The notes below the pieces were generated by a model. The model saw only the letters and a list, made by a program, of their open reading frames with translations, was not told where the DNA came from and made no database searches. Both the position numbers and the translations under genes were made by a program. 64,000 nt of DNA from Cladopsammia gracilis (lineage: Eukaryota; Cnidaria; Anthozoa; Scleractinia; Dendrophylliidae), in NCBI GenBank assembly GCA_022457155.1, contig JAJGOT010000707.1, forward strand, positions 186,001 through 250,000, written 5' to 3'. This document shows, in pieces, positions 20,616-31,494 of the stretch; position 1 is the first letter of the stretch; each line of letters begins with the position of its first letter.

Positions 20616-23600
20616 CAATGGAGGACAAAAGTAGCTGGGACACCTGTGAAAAGTTAACAAATAATAATGTAATACTGCTACAGTTATCTTTGTGGCCGCA
20701 ATTTGAGCGTATCCCCCCCCCCCCCCCTTTCCCCCCCAAACCAATGTTGACCAAAGTAAGTGAATATTTTTTCGGCGTAAATGTCCGTTCGATCATTAAA
20801 TCTCAACATTGCAAGGGGGGTGGAGGGGGGGATTATTTGACTAGTTTTTTGGTAAGTGTCCCAACACTAATGACCTCCATTGTCTGAATGTGTCTGTCTG
20901 TTGAAATTGCTCATTTATGCTAGAAACTAACCAAATATTGCGTGTGTAGTGAAGCTGTAATAGGTTAACTGTGTATGAGGGTGTTTGGCATTAGAATGAA
21001 ATGTGTGACATAACCAAAAATTGGGGGGAGGGGTGGGTAAGTTATATGTAACTCATATTGCGACGGACCAGGTCTTGGTTTGATAAAATGCCATCGTTCT
21101 TTAGTTTTTCAACGCACTATTTGATGTCTCTATGAGCGTAAATTCACGCTTCCATTGAAAGAGTTTTGTTTTCTATGAACGAGAATGAAATATTTTAGCT
21201 TACAGGATATTTGAAACCGGAGTTAAAGTCGCGCACGTGATGCGTCATCATTATTGAGTAATGACAACACTACTCGGCAACAATACTCACCAACATTGTT
21301 TGCTTTTTCTCGCTGTAGCACCGAAAGATTGCTAACGAAAGTAGTTTAAATGTTTCAACCTTGTTAGAAGAATTGTTTACTGAGGTAGTCTGTATCAGTA
21401 GTGCACGTTTTATTCGATTTTCCACAATACTCGGCATATTAGCGTTAAAGTAAACAACAAATCAAATACTTCTCTTCTTGGTTATCAGTGAGTAATGTTG
21501 ATAAAATAAGAAAATTCCACAACTTTTCGAGAAATTTAAATGTAACTACATTGAATAAACTATTTCTCATATATCGCTATAGAAAAATTCAGTAAACGCG
21601 CGTATTTTCCGTTGTTATGCTTGAAAATTGGTGTGAGTAATGTGGTGAGTAATGTGGTGAGTAATGTAAGTATTGTTGACACGGCACTTCCGGTTGTAAT
21701 AAAAATGCGTATTTTTTCAACATTAAGATGTATTTTTCTTTGAAAAGGTACTGCTAGTGCAAAAATACACTTCTTTCATCATACAGGCAGTTTTTTTTTA
21801 GATCAGTAATACGATCAGTTTCATATTTGCGCTTCTTATGTCCCAAAAACAAACTATACAAAGTTAACGGAATGCGATCATTGTATTTTGAATTTAAAAA
21901 CACCCAAAAATTGTGCTTTATATGACCCAAAACTAAAGTCATAACGTTCATTTATCACTTTCCGCACCTACTACCACCACCGGCTCTCTAATCATGCTGC
22001 TAAAGGCTTTTTTTCAAGCGACAAACCTGTTTTTTTTTTCCAAAAATCTGTTTGAGACAATGGAGGACAAAAGTAGCTGGGACACCTGTGAAAAGTTAAC
22101 AAATAATAATGTAATACTGCTACAGTTATCTTTGTGGCCGCAATTTGAGCGTATCCCCCCCCTTTCCCCCCCAAACCAATGTTGACCAAAGTAAGTGAAT
22201 ATTTTTTCGGCGTAAATGTCCGTTCGATCATTAAATCTCAACATTGCAAGGGGGGTGGAGGGGGGGATTATTTGACTAGTTTTTTGGTAAGTGTCCCAAC
22301 ACTAATGACCTCCATTGTCTGAATGTGTCTGTCTGTTGAAATTGCTCATTTATGCTAGAAACTAACCAAATATTGCGTGTGTAGTGAAGCTGTAATAGGT
22401 TAACTGTGTATGAGGGTGTTTGGCATTAGAATGAAATGTGTGACATAACCAAAAATTGGGGGGAGGGGTGGGTAAGTTATATGTAACTCATATTGCGACG
22501 GACCAGGTCTTGGTTTGATAAAATGCCATCGTTCTTTAGTTTTTCAACGCACTATTTGATGTCTCTATGAGCGTAAATTCACGCTTCCATTGAAAGAGTT
22601 TTGTTTTCTATGAACGAGAATGAAATATTTTAGCTTACAGGATATTTGAAACCGGAGTTAAAGTCGCGCACGTGATGCGTCATCATTATTGAGTAATGAC
22701 AACACTACTCGGCAACAATACTCACCAACATTGTTTGCTTTTTCTCGCTGTAGCACCGAAAGATTGCTAACGAAAGTAGTTTAAATGTTTCAACCTTGTT
22801 AGAAGAATTGTTTACTGAGGTAGTCTGTATCAGTAGTGCACGTTTTATTCGATTTTCCACAATACTCGGCATATTAGCGTTAAAGTAAACAACAAATCAA
22901 ATACTTCTCTTCTTGGTTATCAGTGAGTAATGTTGATAAAATAAGAAAATTCCACAACTTTTCGAGAAATTTAAATGTAACTACATTGAATAAACTATTT
23001 CTCATATATCGCTATAGAAAAATTCAGTAAACGCGCGTATTTTCCGTTGTTATGCTTGAAAATTGGTGTGAGTAATGTGGTGAGTAATGTGGTGAGTAAT
23101 GTAAGTATTGTTGACACGGCACTTCCGGTTGTAATAAAAATGCGTATTTTTTCAACATTAAGATGTATTTTTCTTTGAAAAGGTACTGCTAGTGCAAAAA
23201 TACACTTCTTTCATCATACAGGCAGTTTTTTTTTTAGATCAGTAATACGATCAGTTTCATATTTGCGCTTCTTATGTCCCAAAAACAAACTATACAAAGT
23301 TAACGGAATGCGATCATTGTATTTTGAATTTAAAAACACCCAAAAATTGTGCTTTATATGACCCAAAACTAAAGTCATAACGTTCATTTATCACTTTCCG
23401 CACCTACTACCACCACCGGCTCTCTAATCATGCTGCTAAAGGCTTTTTTTCAAGCGACAAACCTGTTTTTTTTTTCAAAAAATCTGTTTGAGACAATGGA
23501 GGACAAAAGTAGCTGGGACACCTGTGAAAAGTTAACAAATAATAATGTAATACTGCTACAGTTATCTTTGTGGCCGCAATTTGAGCGTATCCCCCCCTTT

Positions 23601-23755
23601 CCCCCCCAAACCAATGTTGACCAAAGTAAGTGAATATTTTTTCGGCGTAAATGTCCGTTCAATCATTAAATCTCAACATTGCAAGGGGGGTGGAGGGGGG
23701 GGGGATTATTTGACTAGTTTTTTGGTAACTGTCCCAACACTAATGACCTCCATTG
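20616..23755. mobile_element. TA-flanked tandem transposon array M'-S'-M'-S'-M'
   Basis: Three copies of a ~265-bp module (20616-20882, 22058-22324, 23494-23755) alternate with two ~1.17-kb spacers. Each module starts CAATGGAGG and ends CCTCCATTG, with a C-run/G-run core around CAATGTTGA and TCAACATTG. The whole array is bounded by TA (20614-20615, 23756-23757). Inner junctions are not TA: spacers start TCTGAATG and end TTTGAGA. Repeat period is 1442 and 1436 bp. Spacers hold GTGAGTAATGT repeats and no supported gene. It sits inside the right polymerase copy of B. Confidence 0.8.
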
Positions 23756-25894
23756 TAGGCGAAGATGCTGTGAACAAGTTTCTTGAGTCTATACAACAAG
23801 AGGAGGAGAGAATTCAGGCCATCTTAAGACAGATTGTTCCCATGCAACTGACACCTACTGAGGAACAGCAGTTTCAACGTACCACTCATTGTCATATCTG
23901 TAGAGAGGAACTTGGAGTCGATAGACTGCGTGGTCACTGTCATCTCACTGGCAGATTTAAAGGGGCGGCTCATGATTCTTGCAACTTAAACTTTCAATTT
24001 ACTGGTCGAATACCAGTCATTTTTCATAATCCCAGGGGGTATGACTCGCATCTCATCATGCAAGGCGCTGAGAAGTTTAAGAACAAACCCCTTAACTGCA
24101 TCCCGAACAACACGGAAAAGTACATTTCCTTCTCGATTGGTCCTCGGATTTTATTGATTCATATCAGTTTATGAACGCGTCATTAGAGAAACTTGTGTAC
24201 AACTTGTCTCAGGAAGGAGATGGCAAATTTCACGTTCTCAAGCGCCACATTGAAGAAAACAAAGTGCCTCTGTTGTTGAGAAAAGGTGTTTACCCGTACG
24301 ATTACATGGATGATATGCACAAATTTCAAGAACGACAGCTTCCTCCCAAAGAAGCCTTCTTCAGCCGGCTAACTGAAGGGCACATTAGTGACCAAGATTA
24401 TCAGCAGGCGCAAAATGTGTTTACAACCTTTCAAATGCAAAATTTCGGTGACTACCACGATCTTTACCTTCTCTCAGATGTGCTTTTATTGGCCGATGTG
24501 TTCGAAAACTTCCGAAGCATCTGTTTGAATTACTATGGACTGGACCCCGCTCATTACTACACTTCTCCTGGTCTAGCCTGGTCCGCCTGCCTCAAGATGA
24601 CCGAAGTAGCACTTGAACTTATAACCGAGCCTGATATCTACCTTTACCTAGAGGAGGGCATTCGTGGCGGTATTGCCACGATCAGCAATCGCTACAGCAA
24701 AGCAAATAACCCATTTGCCCCTGGCTATGACTCAACTCAAGATAAAAACTATATCATGTACCTAGACGCCAACAACTTGTATGGTTGGGCCATGAGTCAA
24801 CCTCTCCCGACTCATGAATTTTTCTGGCTTTCAGAAAAAGAAATCGAAGATTTAGATGTGCAGAAGGTGGCTGATGACTGCGCGGAGGGTTACATTCTTC
24901 ATGTAGACTTAGAGTACCCACCAGAGCTTCACGACCTCCATTCAGATTATCCACTAGCACCTGAGAAAATGAGGGTCACTTCCAACGTACTGTCTCCTTA
25001 CTGTCAACAACTCAATGAAGACCTAAAGCTGGGCGGCGCAGCGGTACCAAAGTTAGTGCCGAATCTTTTCAACAAAAATCGTTACATTCTCCACTACCGC
25101 AACCTGAAACTATACCTAGACCTTGGCATGAAGTTGACAAAGGTTCACAGAGTATTAGGCTTTGCACAAAGCACTTGGCTGAAGAGTTACATTGACTTCA
25201 ACACAGCAAAACGTAAAATGGCAGCGAATGATTTTGAGAAAGACTTCTTTAAACTCATGAACAATGCTATCTTTGGTAAGACTATGGAAAACGTGCGAAA
25301 GCGTGTGAATGTCAAGCTGCTGACAAAGCCAGAGAAACTCACTAAGCTCACCCCATCACCTGTCTTTGATTCTTTCCGCATCTTTTCCGAAGACCTGGTC
25401 GCCGTTAACATGAGAAAGACAAAGATGTACCTGAATCGCCCTATTTACATTGGTTTTACCATACTTGATTTGTCGAAAGTGCTCATGTATGACTTTCACT
25501 ACAACTATATGGTTTCAAAGTATGGAGCTAAATGTAAACTTCTTTTTACTGATACCGACAGTCTGTGTTATGATGTGAGCACAGATGACCTGTACCGGGA
25601 TTTCCTTCAAGATCTGGATTATTTTGACACGTCAGAGTATCCACCTGACCATTTTCTGTACAGTACGCAAAACAAGAAAGCCCTAGGTAAAATGAAGGAC
25701 GAAACTCACGGCTTGCCAATAATTGAGTTTATCGGTCTTCGACCTAAAATGTACTCCATCCTGTTCACTGAAGACAACAAACCAGGCGAAAAGAAAACAG
25801 CAAAGGGCATCTCCAAGAATACTACAAAGAGGAAAATTCGCCATCAGGATTATAAGAGCTGCCTATTTGACAAACGTCCACAGATGGCACAGAT

Positions 25895-26116
25895 TTCAAA
25901 CAATTTTCCGTTTTTTACCAAGGACCCAAATTTTACAACTCCTTATCTAATGAGATCGTGAACTCGTCCTCCCCTGCCTCCTTTAAAAAAGCAATTAAGA
26001 CGTTTATTTGTAATAAATATTAGTAATCTTATATAAATGTGTCAAAATGTATCCGTCGTCATATTCTTATTTTGTTAATGTCATCTTACAAAACTAAAGC
26101 TGAGGAGGCCTAATTA

Positions 26117-26161
<45 letters not shown>

Positions 26162-26233
26162 TCTGTTCTTTTTATATTAATGTGTTATTTATTATGGCAA
26201 ATAAAATAAATAAATAAATAAATAAATAAAGAT
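25895..26233 (+). mobile_element. 5'-truncated non-LTR retrotransposon 3' end
   Basis: The first ~100 bp read FYNSLSNEIVNS then SFKKAIKTFICNKY and a stop, the pattern of the very C-terminus of a CR1/L2-like reverse transcriptase protein. A 3' UTR with an internal GAGGAGGCCTAA/TTAGGCCTCCTC hairpin follows, ending in (AAAT)n. AGAT flanks both sides (25891-25894, 26230-26233). It interrupts the polymerase frame. Confidence 0.65.
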
Positions 26234-26378
26234 GAATCAAATTAGGAGCGAGAACCATCAGATCTATTCTGTAACTTTGACGAAGACAAGCCTTTCTCCT
26301 TACGATGACAAACGACACATTCTAAGTAATGGACGCCAAACACTGGCGTATGGACATTATAACATCAATCCTTGTTGA

Positions 26379-27117
26379 GTCCTTTGAAAGAAAAAATGTT
26401 TGTAGCTGTATGTAAATATCACTCGGAACTTTAGATTTGTTAACTTACCTTTTAACTACCTTTGGAACGTTGATGAACATATTAAATAAATACAAGTTGA
26501 AATGATAACTGTCTGGGTGTTTTTTCGTTATGTGGTAATCTAAACTACAAACCTTGAAACAATGTTCTGCATTTGCATTTGGACCATAACAGAGCGCTTC
26601 CATCGGTGTTATGTACAGAAGGAAGATAAGCATATATTTATTTCAGTCAATACATCTACTGAGATTAACACATCACAAATAAGGAATCGAATGGACCTCG
26701 TTAAACTTATAACATGAAATCGATCAAAAACCCCTTTTAAGCCAATCACTTACTAGAGAAAATTAGAAAAGATTTATTAGGATGTCAAAGTTGTTGATAA
26801 AAGAGACAATGAACCTACAACTTTTTAATGTACAGACCCGCTTTCATAATACAATTCTATAATACCATTATTTTGCTGACAATACAAAACACATAACAAA
26901 ACATTAGAAGAAAGCAAACACGCATACAAAACTACCGTATTTATAACCATCACGTCATACTTTACTGACTCGGACAAGTTTGAACAGGCCCTATAACCCT
27001 ATTGCCTACCGCAATGACGTCACTTTTAAATATTACATCTCTTATTATGCAGATCCACATGAATCCACATGATCCACATGATCCACCGGACGCAGAACCC
27101 CTATTTTGTATACTACT
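26379..27117. repeat. Right terminal inverted repeat of B
   Basis: Complement of 14007-14752 with few differences, including the tandem ATCCACATG repeats at the tip and the terminal TATACTACT. Confidence 0.85.
26445..26633 (-). CDS. Conserved 62-residue ORF in arm (B right)
   Basis: Mirror copy of 14500-14688. It differs at two residues (start MLIF, and MEALC for MGALC) and again ends at a GTAAGT donor-like site. It stays open despite the decay of the neighbouring polymerase, but being in an inverted repeat this could reflect gene conversion. Function unknown. Confidence 0.4.
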   Translation of the reverse strand: MLIFLLYITPMEALCYGPNANAEHCFKVCSLDYHITKKHPDSYHFNLYLFNMFINVPKVVKR

Positions 27118-27941
27118 CTCGCCTACCACCCCCTTCCAGTTCGCCAGGCTGGTACAAATATCTCACATTTTCTCGGGGAGGGAGCTTTTTTCCGTTCATT
27201 CCCACTGGTCTCGAATAGGGGGTATAGGGTTTGGATGAAACGGCTTTCTCTTTGATTGCTTGCGCAGGCTTCTTGCCAGTTAATCTGGTCACTTCATTGT
27301 TTAAAGCTGATACAACGTCGGGCAGCCTTTTAACCCATTCAGTCGTTCTCTGGCCGGAGGGATTACATTTCAACCGCATACTGGTGTCCAAACAGGCGTT
27401 CAGCCAGGATTCGGTTGAATCTTTCAACTATCGCTTGGTCTCTGTGGTTGTCAACACGTCCACGGCGAAAAGCGGTTTTATTTTTCTGCATACCTTTTGT
27501 CACAGCACCCATAAACTCGCGCCCAGGGACGACCTGCAATAACTCTGGCCATTTCAAAGGCCCGCGCCTGTAAATATTTTGAAAGGCTTTCGAAACTTCA
27601 TCAGACTCTTTCGAGGTCAAGGGCTCTGCTTCTTTGTAGCGGCTAGCCACATCAACAACCGTCAAAGCGTATTTGTAAACCTTCCTCCCACGAGGAAGTT
27701 TGTCGTGGGGCAAAAAAAGAAGGTCTGCTTGATGCACTGCATTGGGCGAGAAGACATCAAACTTTGGTCGGGGGATATGACGTGGCGCTGGGAGGTAAAT
27801 CTGCTAAAGGGCTTGTTTGACGAGCCACTTTTTCGCTACATCTTCTGAGACTTTAGTTGCTGTAGCTAGCTTTTTCACAGCGGCAATGCCTTTCCAATAG
27901 CCTTTCGTGCTGTAGTAAATCTTTGAGAGTTTAGCATCCAT
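27118..27941 (-). pseudogene. INT: Integrase of outer Polinton, main part, broken
   Basis: Retroviral-type DDE integrase that inserts Polinton DNA. It starts at ATG 27939-27941 (MDAKLSKIYY), with an N-terminal region containing KGYWKGIAAVKKLA. The first acidic residue is in VHQADLLFL and the third in IVERFNRILAERLF. The second acidic residue should sit before PGREF, but the sequence reads VVPGREF, so a catalytic Asp appears lost. Frameshifts occur near 27800 and 27400. The frame ends at the right edge of element B, and its C-terminal remainder is at 13828-14006. It follows the membrane/coiled-coil gene by 16 bp on the same strand. Confidence 0.8.
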
Positions 27942-27957
27942 CGTGTATATTTGGGTT

Positions 27958-28393
27958 TTAAAGAAAGCGGAAAGCTGCATACCCAAGGACAAGTGCGCCA
28001 GTGCCAATAAAAAAGGAGCTCGCCTTTCTTCTGTTGTTCACTTGGCTGATAGAAGTCAAAGAACTCGGGCTCCTTGGGAAGTGTTATTTGTTGGTTCCGG
28101 TGGGTTTTATTGTAGAGCACCAGAGATTGGTCGGTGTTAGTGAAATTTTGTTTTGCTTGATCTTTGATCCGATCATTGGTCGCAATCCAGTCGAGGAGTT
28201 TTGTGTGGTCTTTCTGATATTTGGCATAAGCCGCCTGATAGTCTTCGAGAGCTTTGTCGTGTCTTTTTTTCTCTTCCAATGCGGCTTGGCCGTTATCACC
28301 CCCAGACAAATATTTTGCTAGATAATTGCCTCCAGTGAAAGCAGCTGCATTGAGAATTGCTCCAAAGGCTGTCATGGCGATGCTGGCGGCCAT
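27958..28393 (-). pseudogene. Coiled-coil membrane protein of outer element, frameshifted
   Basis: Starts MAASIAMTAFGAIL, a hydrophobic N-terminus with a small Gly-rich segment. A long charged helix with EEKKRHDKALEDYQ and KYQKDHTKLLDW follows, probably coiled coil. In the neighbouring frame the last 20 residues read as a hydrophobic helix (LLFIGTGALVLGYAAF). The switch of frame falls at an A/T homopolymer at 28016-28021, a 1-base indel. Two membrane segments around a coiled coil suggest a virion-membrane or assembly protein, but I cannot name it. A TATATA motif lies about 10 bp before the ATG, and the Penelope-like element inserted right there. Confidence 0.55.
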
Positions 28394-28406
28394 TGTTGTA
28401 TATATA
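28394..28406 (-). promoter_or_regulatory. TATATA motif at start of membrane gene
   Basis: On the minus strand TATATAC is followed by a few bases and the ATG. The same TATATATA-N(2-6)-ATG arrangement precedes the genes starting at 30635, 31072 and 41228 and, on the plus strand, at 51688. Probably a late-promoter signature of the outer element. Confidence 0.55.
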
Positions 28407-28435
28407 ATGTTTTGTGAATGGTCTTGATAGCACAA

Positions 28436-28683
28436 GTGTTAATAATATTTTCAAAAATACAACCACACTTTTGATTTTGCGGAACATGTTTCGATGTTTC
28501 AAACATCATCATCAGCCATAGTGAGTGTTACAATAATTTTTTAAAAAATAGAGGTATATATATACTATTAATACAATGATTATTTGTAATGAAGTGTTCG
28601 TTAAAAGTATTTAAAATTCAAACTAACCAATAACATTATAGCAAAATAAACAAACGACAAAAGAAAAAAAACGGTAAAAGTTA
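28436..28683 (-). repeat. Penelope terminal repeat, left (inverted)
   Basis: Complement of 29884-30122. On the minus strand it contains CTGATGATGATG, then a perfect GATGTTT/AAACATC hairpin, then GAAA, resembling the conserved core of a hammerhead ribozyme, which is known from Penelope-like terminal repeats. The AT-rich part contains (TA)n. Confidence 0.7.
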
Positions 28684-28735
28684 AAAATGCAATGAGACGA
28701 TTGATTTAGCTGTCAACGCCATAATTGATGGTAAC

Positions 28736-29880
28736 ATGAATTCTGACCTTAAACTAAGTAAACTTCAACTTAAACAACTTTTCAATTTTGCTACTAGCCA
28801 CACTCATTTTTTATTCAATGGTTGTTTTTATGATCAAATAGATGGAGTGGCAATGGGTTCACCTTTAGCCCCTGTATTGGCTAATTTCTTTATGGGTCAT
28901 CATGAAAAGCTTTGGTTAGAAAATTACACCGGCATGCAGACGTTATATTATCGCAGATATGTAGATGACATTATTTGTTGCTTTCAAATTCGCATCATGC
29001 AGATTTGTTTTTTCAATACCTTAACAAATGCCATCCTAACATTAAGTTCACTATGGAAACTGAAACAGATGGCCATTTGCCTTTTTTAGATGTATTGTTA
29101 TCAAAGCATATATCAAGTAACAATGAATATTCTTGTATCACTTCTGTTTTTCGTAAAAAGACATACACTGGTCTTCTTACAAATTATTTCAGTTTTACTC
29201 CCTTTCAGTACAAAGTAGGGTTAGTTAAAACTCTCATCGATAGGGCCTATAAAATTAACAACACCACCCAGGGTTTTCAAAATGATATCAATACTCTTAC
29301 CACTACTTTGAAACGTAATATGTTTCCTAGCTGGTTAATTGACAAATTCGTCCAAGGTTATCTTAGGAATGTTAAAACAAAAGAAGATTGTAAACTTGAA
29401 GTATCTAACTGCCATTTTTACAAATTACCTTACATTGGTTTCTATTCATCTTATACTAAAAAGAAAATTTCATCTATTATCAGTAAGTACTGTAAGGATT
29501 TAAAAGTTAAAGTAATTTTCTCTCCATTCAAACATTGCAACATTTTTAGTCCCAAGGATTCTATTCCGGATTCTCTCAAATCACGTGTTGTTTACAAATT
29601 TACTTGTGCGGGCTGTGCTGCTCGCTATGTTGGTGAAACCAACAGGCATTTCTATACACGTGTAAATGAGCACCTTTCCCGGGATAAAAATTCTCATATT
29701 TTTAAACATCTTAGTTCGTCTAAAAATTGTCAAGATGTTTGTGATGTCTCTTGTTTCAAAATTATTGATAATGCCACCTCCTATTATCAACTCAAAATCA
29801 AGGAGAGCTTTCATATTGAGCGTTTGAAACCTGAACTTAACAAACAAGTTGATCATGTCAGTTTATCATTGCATTTTTAA
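28736..29880 (+). pseudogene. Penelope-like reverse transcriptase / GIY-YIG nuclease, truncated
   Basis: The 5' part encodes reverse transcriptase motifs DGVAMGSPLAPVLANFFMG and YRRYVDDI, the catalytic core. A frameshift at about 28975-29085 moves to a second frame that continues with HLPFLDVLLSK. Its C-terminus carries the GIY-YIG endonuclease with its zinc-binding Cys pair (FTCAGC, then ARYVGETNRHFYTRVNEHL). The N-terminal part of the reverse transcriptase is missing, so this is 5'-truncated. Unrelated to the Polinton genes. Confidence 0.8.
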
Positions 29881-29883
29881 CTT

Positions 29884-30122
29884 TAACCGTTTTTTTTCTT
29901 TTGTCGTTTGTTTATTTTGCTATAATGTTATTGGTTAGTTTGAATTTTAAATACTTTTAACGAACACTTCATTACAAATAATCATTGTATTAATAGTATA
30001 TATATATATATACCTCTATTTTTTAAAAAATTATTGTAACACTCACTATGGCTGATGATGATGTTTGAAACATCGAAACATGTTCCGCAAAATCAAATGT
30101 GTGGTTGTATTTTTGAAAATAT
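29884..30122 (+). repeat. Penelope terminal repeat, right
   Basis: Inverted partner of 28436-28683, with (TA)n at about 29998-30012 and the hammerhead-like core at about 30050-30080. Confidence 0.7.
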
Positions 30123-30139
30123 TATAATGTTTTGTGTTT

Positions 30140-30363
30140 TTACATCGAGGTGGGAAAGATTTTCTGGTCCTCAAGGTATCTCTTCAGTGTAATACTTCTC
30201 GCCATTATAGCTGTGAACTTTACGTAGTTCATTACATTCGAGCTGGGGTCAGCTGTGAATGTCGCTTTGATGTTTTTTTTTAACCAATCCATCCAATACC
30301 GGCGACAAGGCCAGTGATTGTTGCGGCATCGAGAACTGATTTCACAAGCTTGTTGTCAGACAT
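30140..30363 (-). pseudogene. Small membrane-like protein of outer element, frameshifted
   Basis: Starts MSDNKLVKSVLDAATITG followed by a Gly-rich hydrophobic stretch. At a run of A on the coding strand (about 30272-30280) the frame hits a stop, while the next frame continues for about 45 residues to 30140. Total would be about 74 residues. Unknown function. Part of the minus-strand run of small genes. Confidence 0.4.
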
Positions 30364-30405
30364 GGTAAATAAGGTGATTTTTTTTTAAATTAATAATCTT
30401 CAATC

Positions 30406-30635
30406 TCATCCTTCACCCTCATCTTCACTCTCATCTTCACTCTCATCTTCACTCTCATTTTCACTCTCATCTTCAGCCTCGTCTTCGTACTCTGCAATCG
30501 CCTGGTTTTTTTTTTAATATTTTCCTTGACCTCATCAATAGCCGTGACAAGTGTTGTGAAAAAGATGAGGTTAGTTTTAAGCCAAAGAAAAGATAAGGCG
30601 GCCCAGCCGAGGAAGTTGATACAGTTGTTAGACAT
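30406..30635 (-). pseudogene. Small membrane protein with acidic tail, frameshifted
   Basis: Starts MSNNCINFLGWAALSFLWLK, a hydrophobic N-terminus, then a charged helix. After an A run at about 30508-30516 the current frame gives a basic Lys-Met-Arg-Val repeat, whereas the adjacent frame gives a Ser-Glu-Asp-rich acidic tail ending at 30406. The acidic reading is the more protein-like, so a 1-base indel in the homopolymer is likely. The tail is coded by tandem 12-bp repeats. TATATATA lies directly upstream of the ATG. Confidence 0.45.
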
Positions 30636-30673
30636 TGTGGTATATATAAACAAGATTTAAAAAAAAAAAATTG

Positions 30674-31072
30674 CTAGTTGCCTTCATTGGTTTTCTTATT
30701 CCATCTCGAGATTCCGTATTTTCGTTTCGGTGCTGTCTGTGTGACTGGAGGAGTAGTTTGGACCTCCTCTGCTGCTGGTGGGGTTGGTAATACACACCCA
30801 AAGCGGAGACAATCAAACCGCCAACCCCCAGAATGAAGTAGCCTGAGTTGTTGCTGCTTGATTCTTGAGAGGGGGATTTTTGGTTTGAGGCGTTTTTTGG
30901 AGTGGGGTCATTTGCCGCTTTGGCTGCTTTTTTTTTTTGCTTCGCGAGCCAGACGGTTGCGCTCTGCTAGTCTTTTACCAGAAGCAACACGACCAGGGTT
31001 TTTTGCTGGAACAGTTGTTGGAACATCAGAGGTAATGTGCGTGTTGGTTGTTTCTTCAGGTATCGTCTCCAT
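30674..31072 (-). pseudogene. Basic/membrane small protein of outer element, frameshifted
   Basis: ATG at 31070-31072, preceded by CTTATATATACTG. The first 40 residues are Thr/Pro-rich, then basic (GRVASGKRLAERNRLAREAK). After an A run at about 30932-30941 the frame must change to reach a hydrophobic helix (GYFILGVGGLIVSALGV), then a Pro/Gln-rich tail in yet another frame with TAPKRKYG, ending near 30674. At least two indels. Function unknown; a single-span virion or membrane protein is possible. Confidence 0.4.
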
Positions 31073-31147
31073 CAGTATATATAAGTTTTTTAGAAAACCT
31101 GCGCTCGTTCCTACCTGGTTCCTACCTGGTTCCAGCCAGGTTCTTTC

Positions 31148-31494
31148 TTAGTTGTCGACTTCATCAAATCCCTCTAGTGGGTAGCCTTCACTGTCTCTGC
31201 TTGGGTGTGTGGGAGGCATGAGCTCTTCACTCACAGCTTTTTTCAGAATGCTCGGCCCCCACTCCCAAGAATGCTGCTGCGGGTTTTGGCTTGTGCACCC
31301 AGAATGCAGTACACAAAGGCCTCGATTGACTGATCCGTACGCGCAAGCCCTGGCTGTGTTAGCCCTTGTGCGTAATCTGGCACAAAATGCTCGAACTGAC
31401 TAACCGCACCTTGATCGTTGCGAACGAAGGATATTTCATTGGCGCGATAATTAGGGTCGCTTCTGTCAGTCACGCGCTCATCATTGAACAGAGC
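31148..31494 (-). pseudogene. Virion-candidate gene of outer element, C-terminal part
   Basis: C-terminal ~115 residues of the gene that begins at 41228. Segments seen: ANEISFVRNDQGAVSQF, then PDYAQGLTQPG and IEAFVYCILGAQ. The stop is at 31148-31150. It is separated from the rest by the 8.7-kb tandem array, which sits at a TA dinucleotide. The flanking frames are compatible when the array and one TA are disregarded. I recognise no named family. Confidence 0.5.

Larger units (their letters stand above)
20403..26378 (+). pseudogene. POLB: Zinc-finger DNA polymerase B, right copy in B, truncated and interrupted
   Basis: Begins inside the gene, at a position matching about residue 457 of the intact copy in C, so the zinc fingers and N-terminal block are missing. 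It contains exonuclease YADFESLT, then is split by the tandem array 20616-23755. It resumes with the Cys-rich CHICREELG block, palm YLDANNLYGWAM, fingers LMNNAIFGKTMEN and catalytic FTDTDSL. A frameshift near 24145 divides two open segments. The final ~50 codons are separated by a LINE 3' end at 25895-26229, flanked by AGAT. The downstream end matches that of the other copies. Confidence 0.8.
14007..27117. mobile_element. Element B: PolB-only Polinton-type satellite
   Basis: Begins AGTAGTATACAG and ends with the complement. Flanks are CTCACC (14001-14006) and CTCGCC (27118-27123), a 6-bp target duplication with one change. It carries two polymerase B genes in opposite orientation (minus 14753-18608; plus 20403-26378), zinc-finger genes between them, and a 62-residue ORF in each arm. 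No integrase, ATPase, protease or capsid gene is present. It is itself invaded by a TA-flanked tandem array (20616-23755) and a LINE 3' end (25895-26229). It lies inside the integrase gene of the outer Polinton. Confidence 0.85.
28417..30122 (+). mobile_element. Penelope-like element with inverted terminal repeats
   Basis: Flanked by a perfect 14-bp target duplication TATAATGTTTTGTG (28403-28416 and 30123-30136). It encodes a reverse transcriptase fragment and a GIY-YIG nuclease. About 240-bp repeats lie at both ends in inverted orientation (28436-28683 and 29884-30122), with an extra ~20 bp at the left end only, as in the tail extension of Penelope-like elements. It sits in the promoter of the minus-strand gene starting at 28393. 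Confidence 0.8.
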
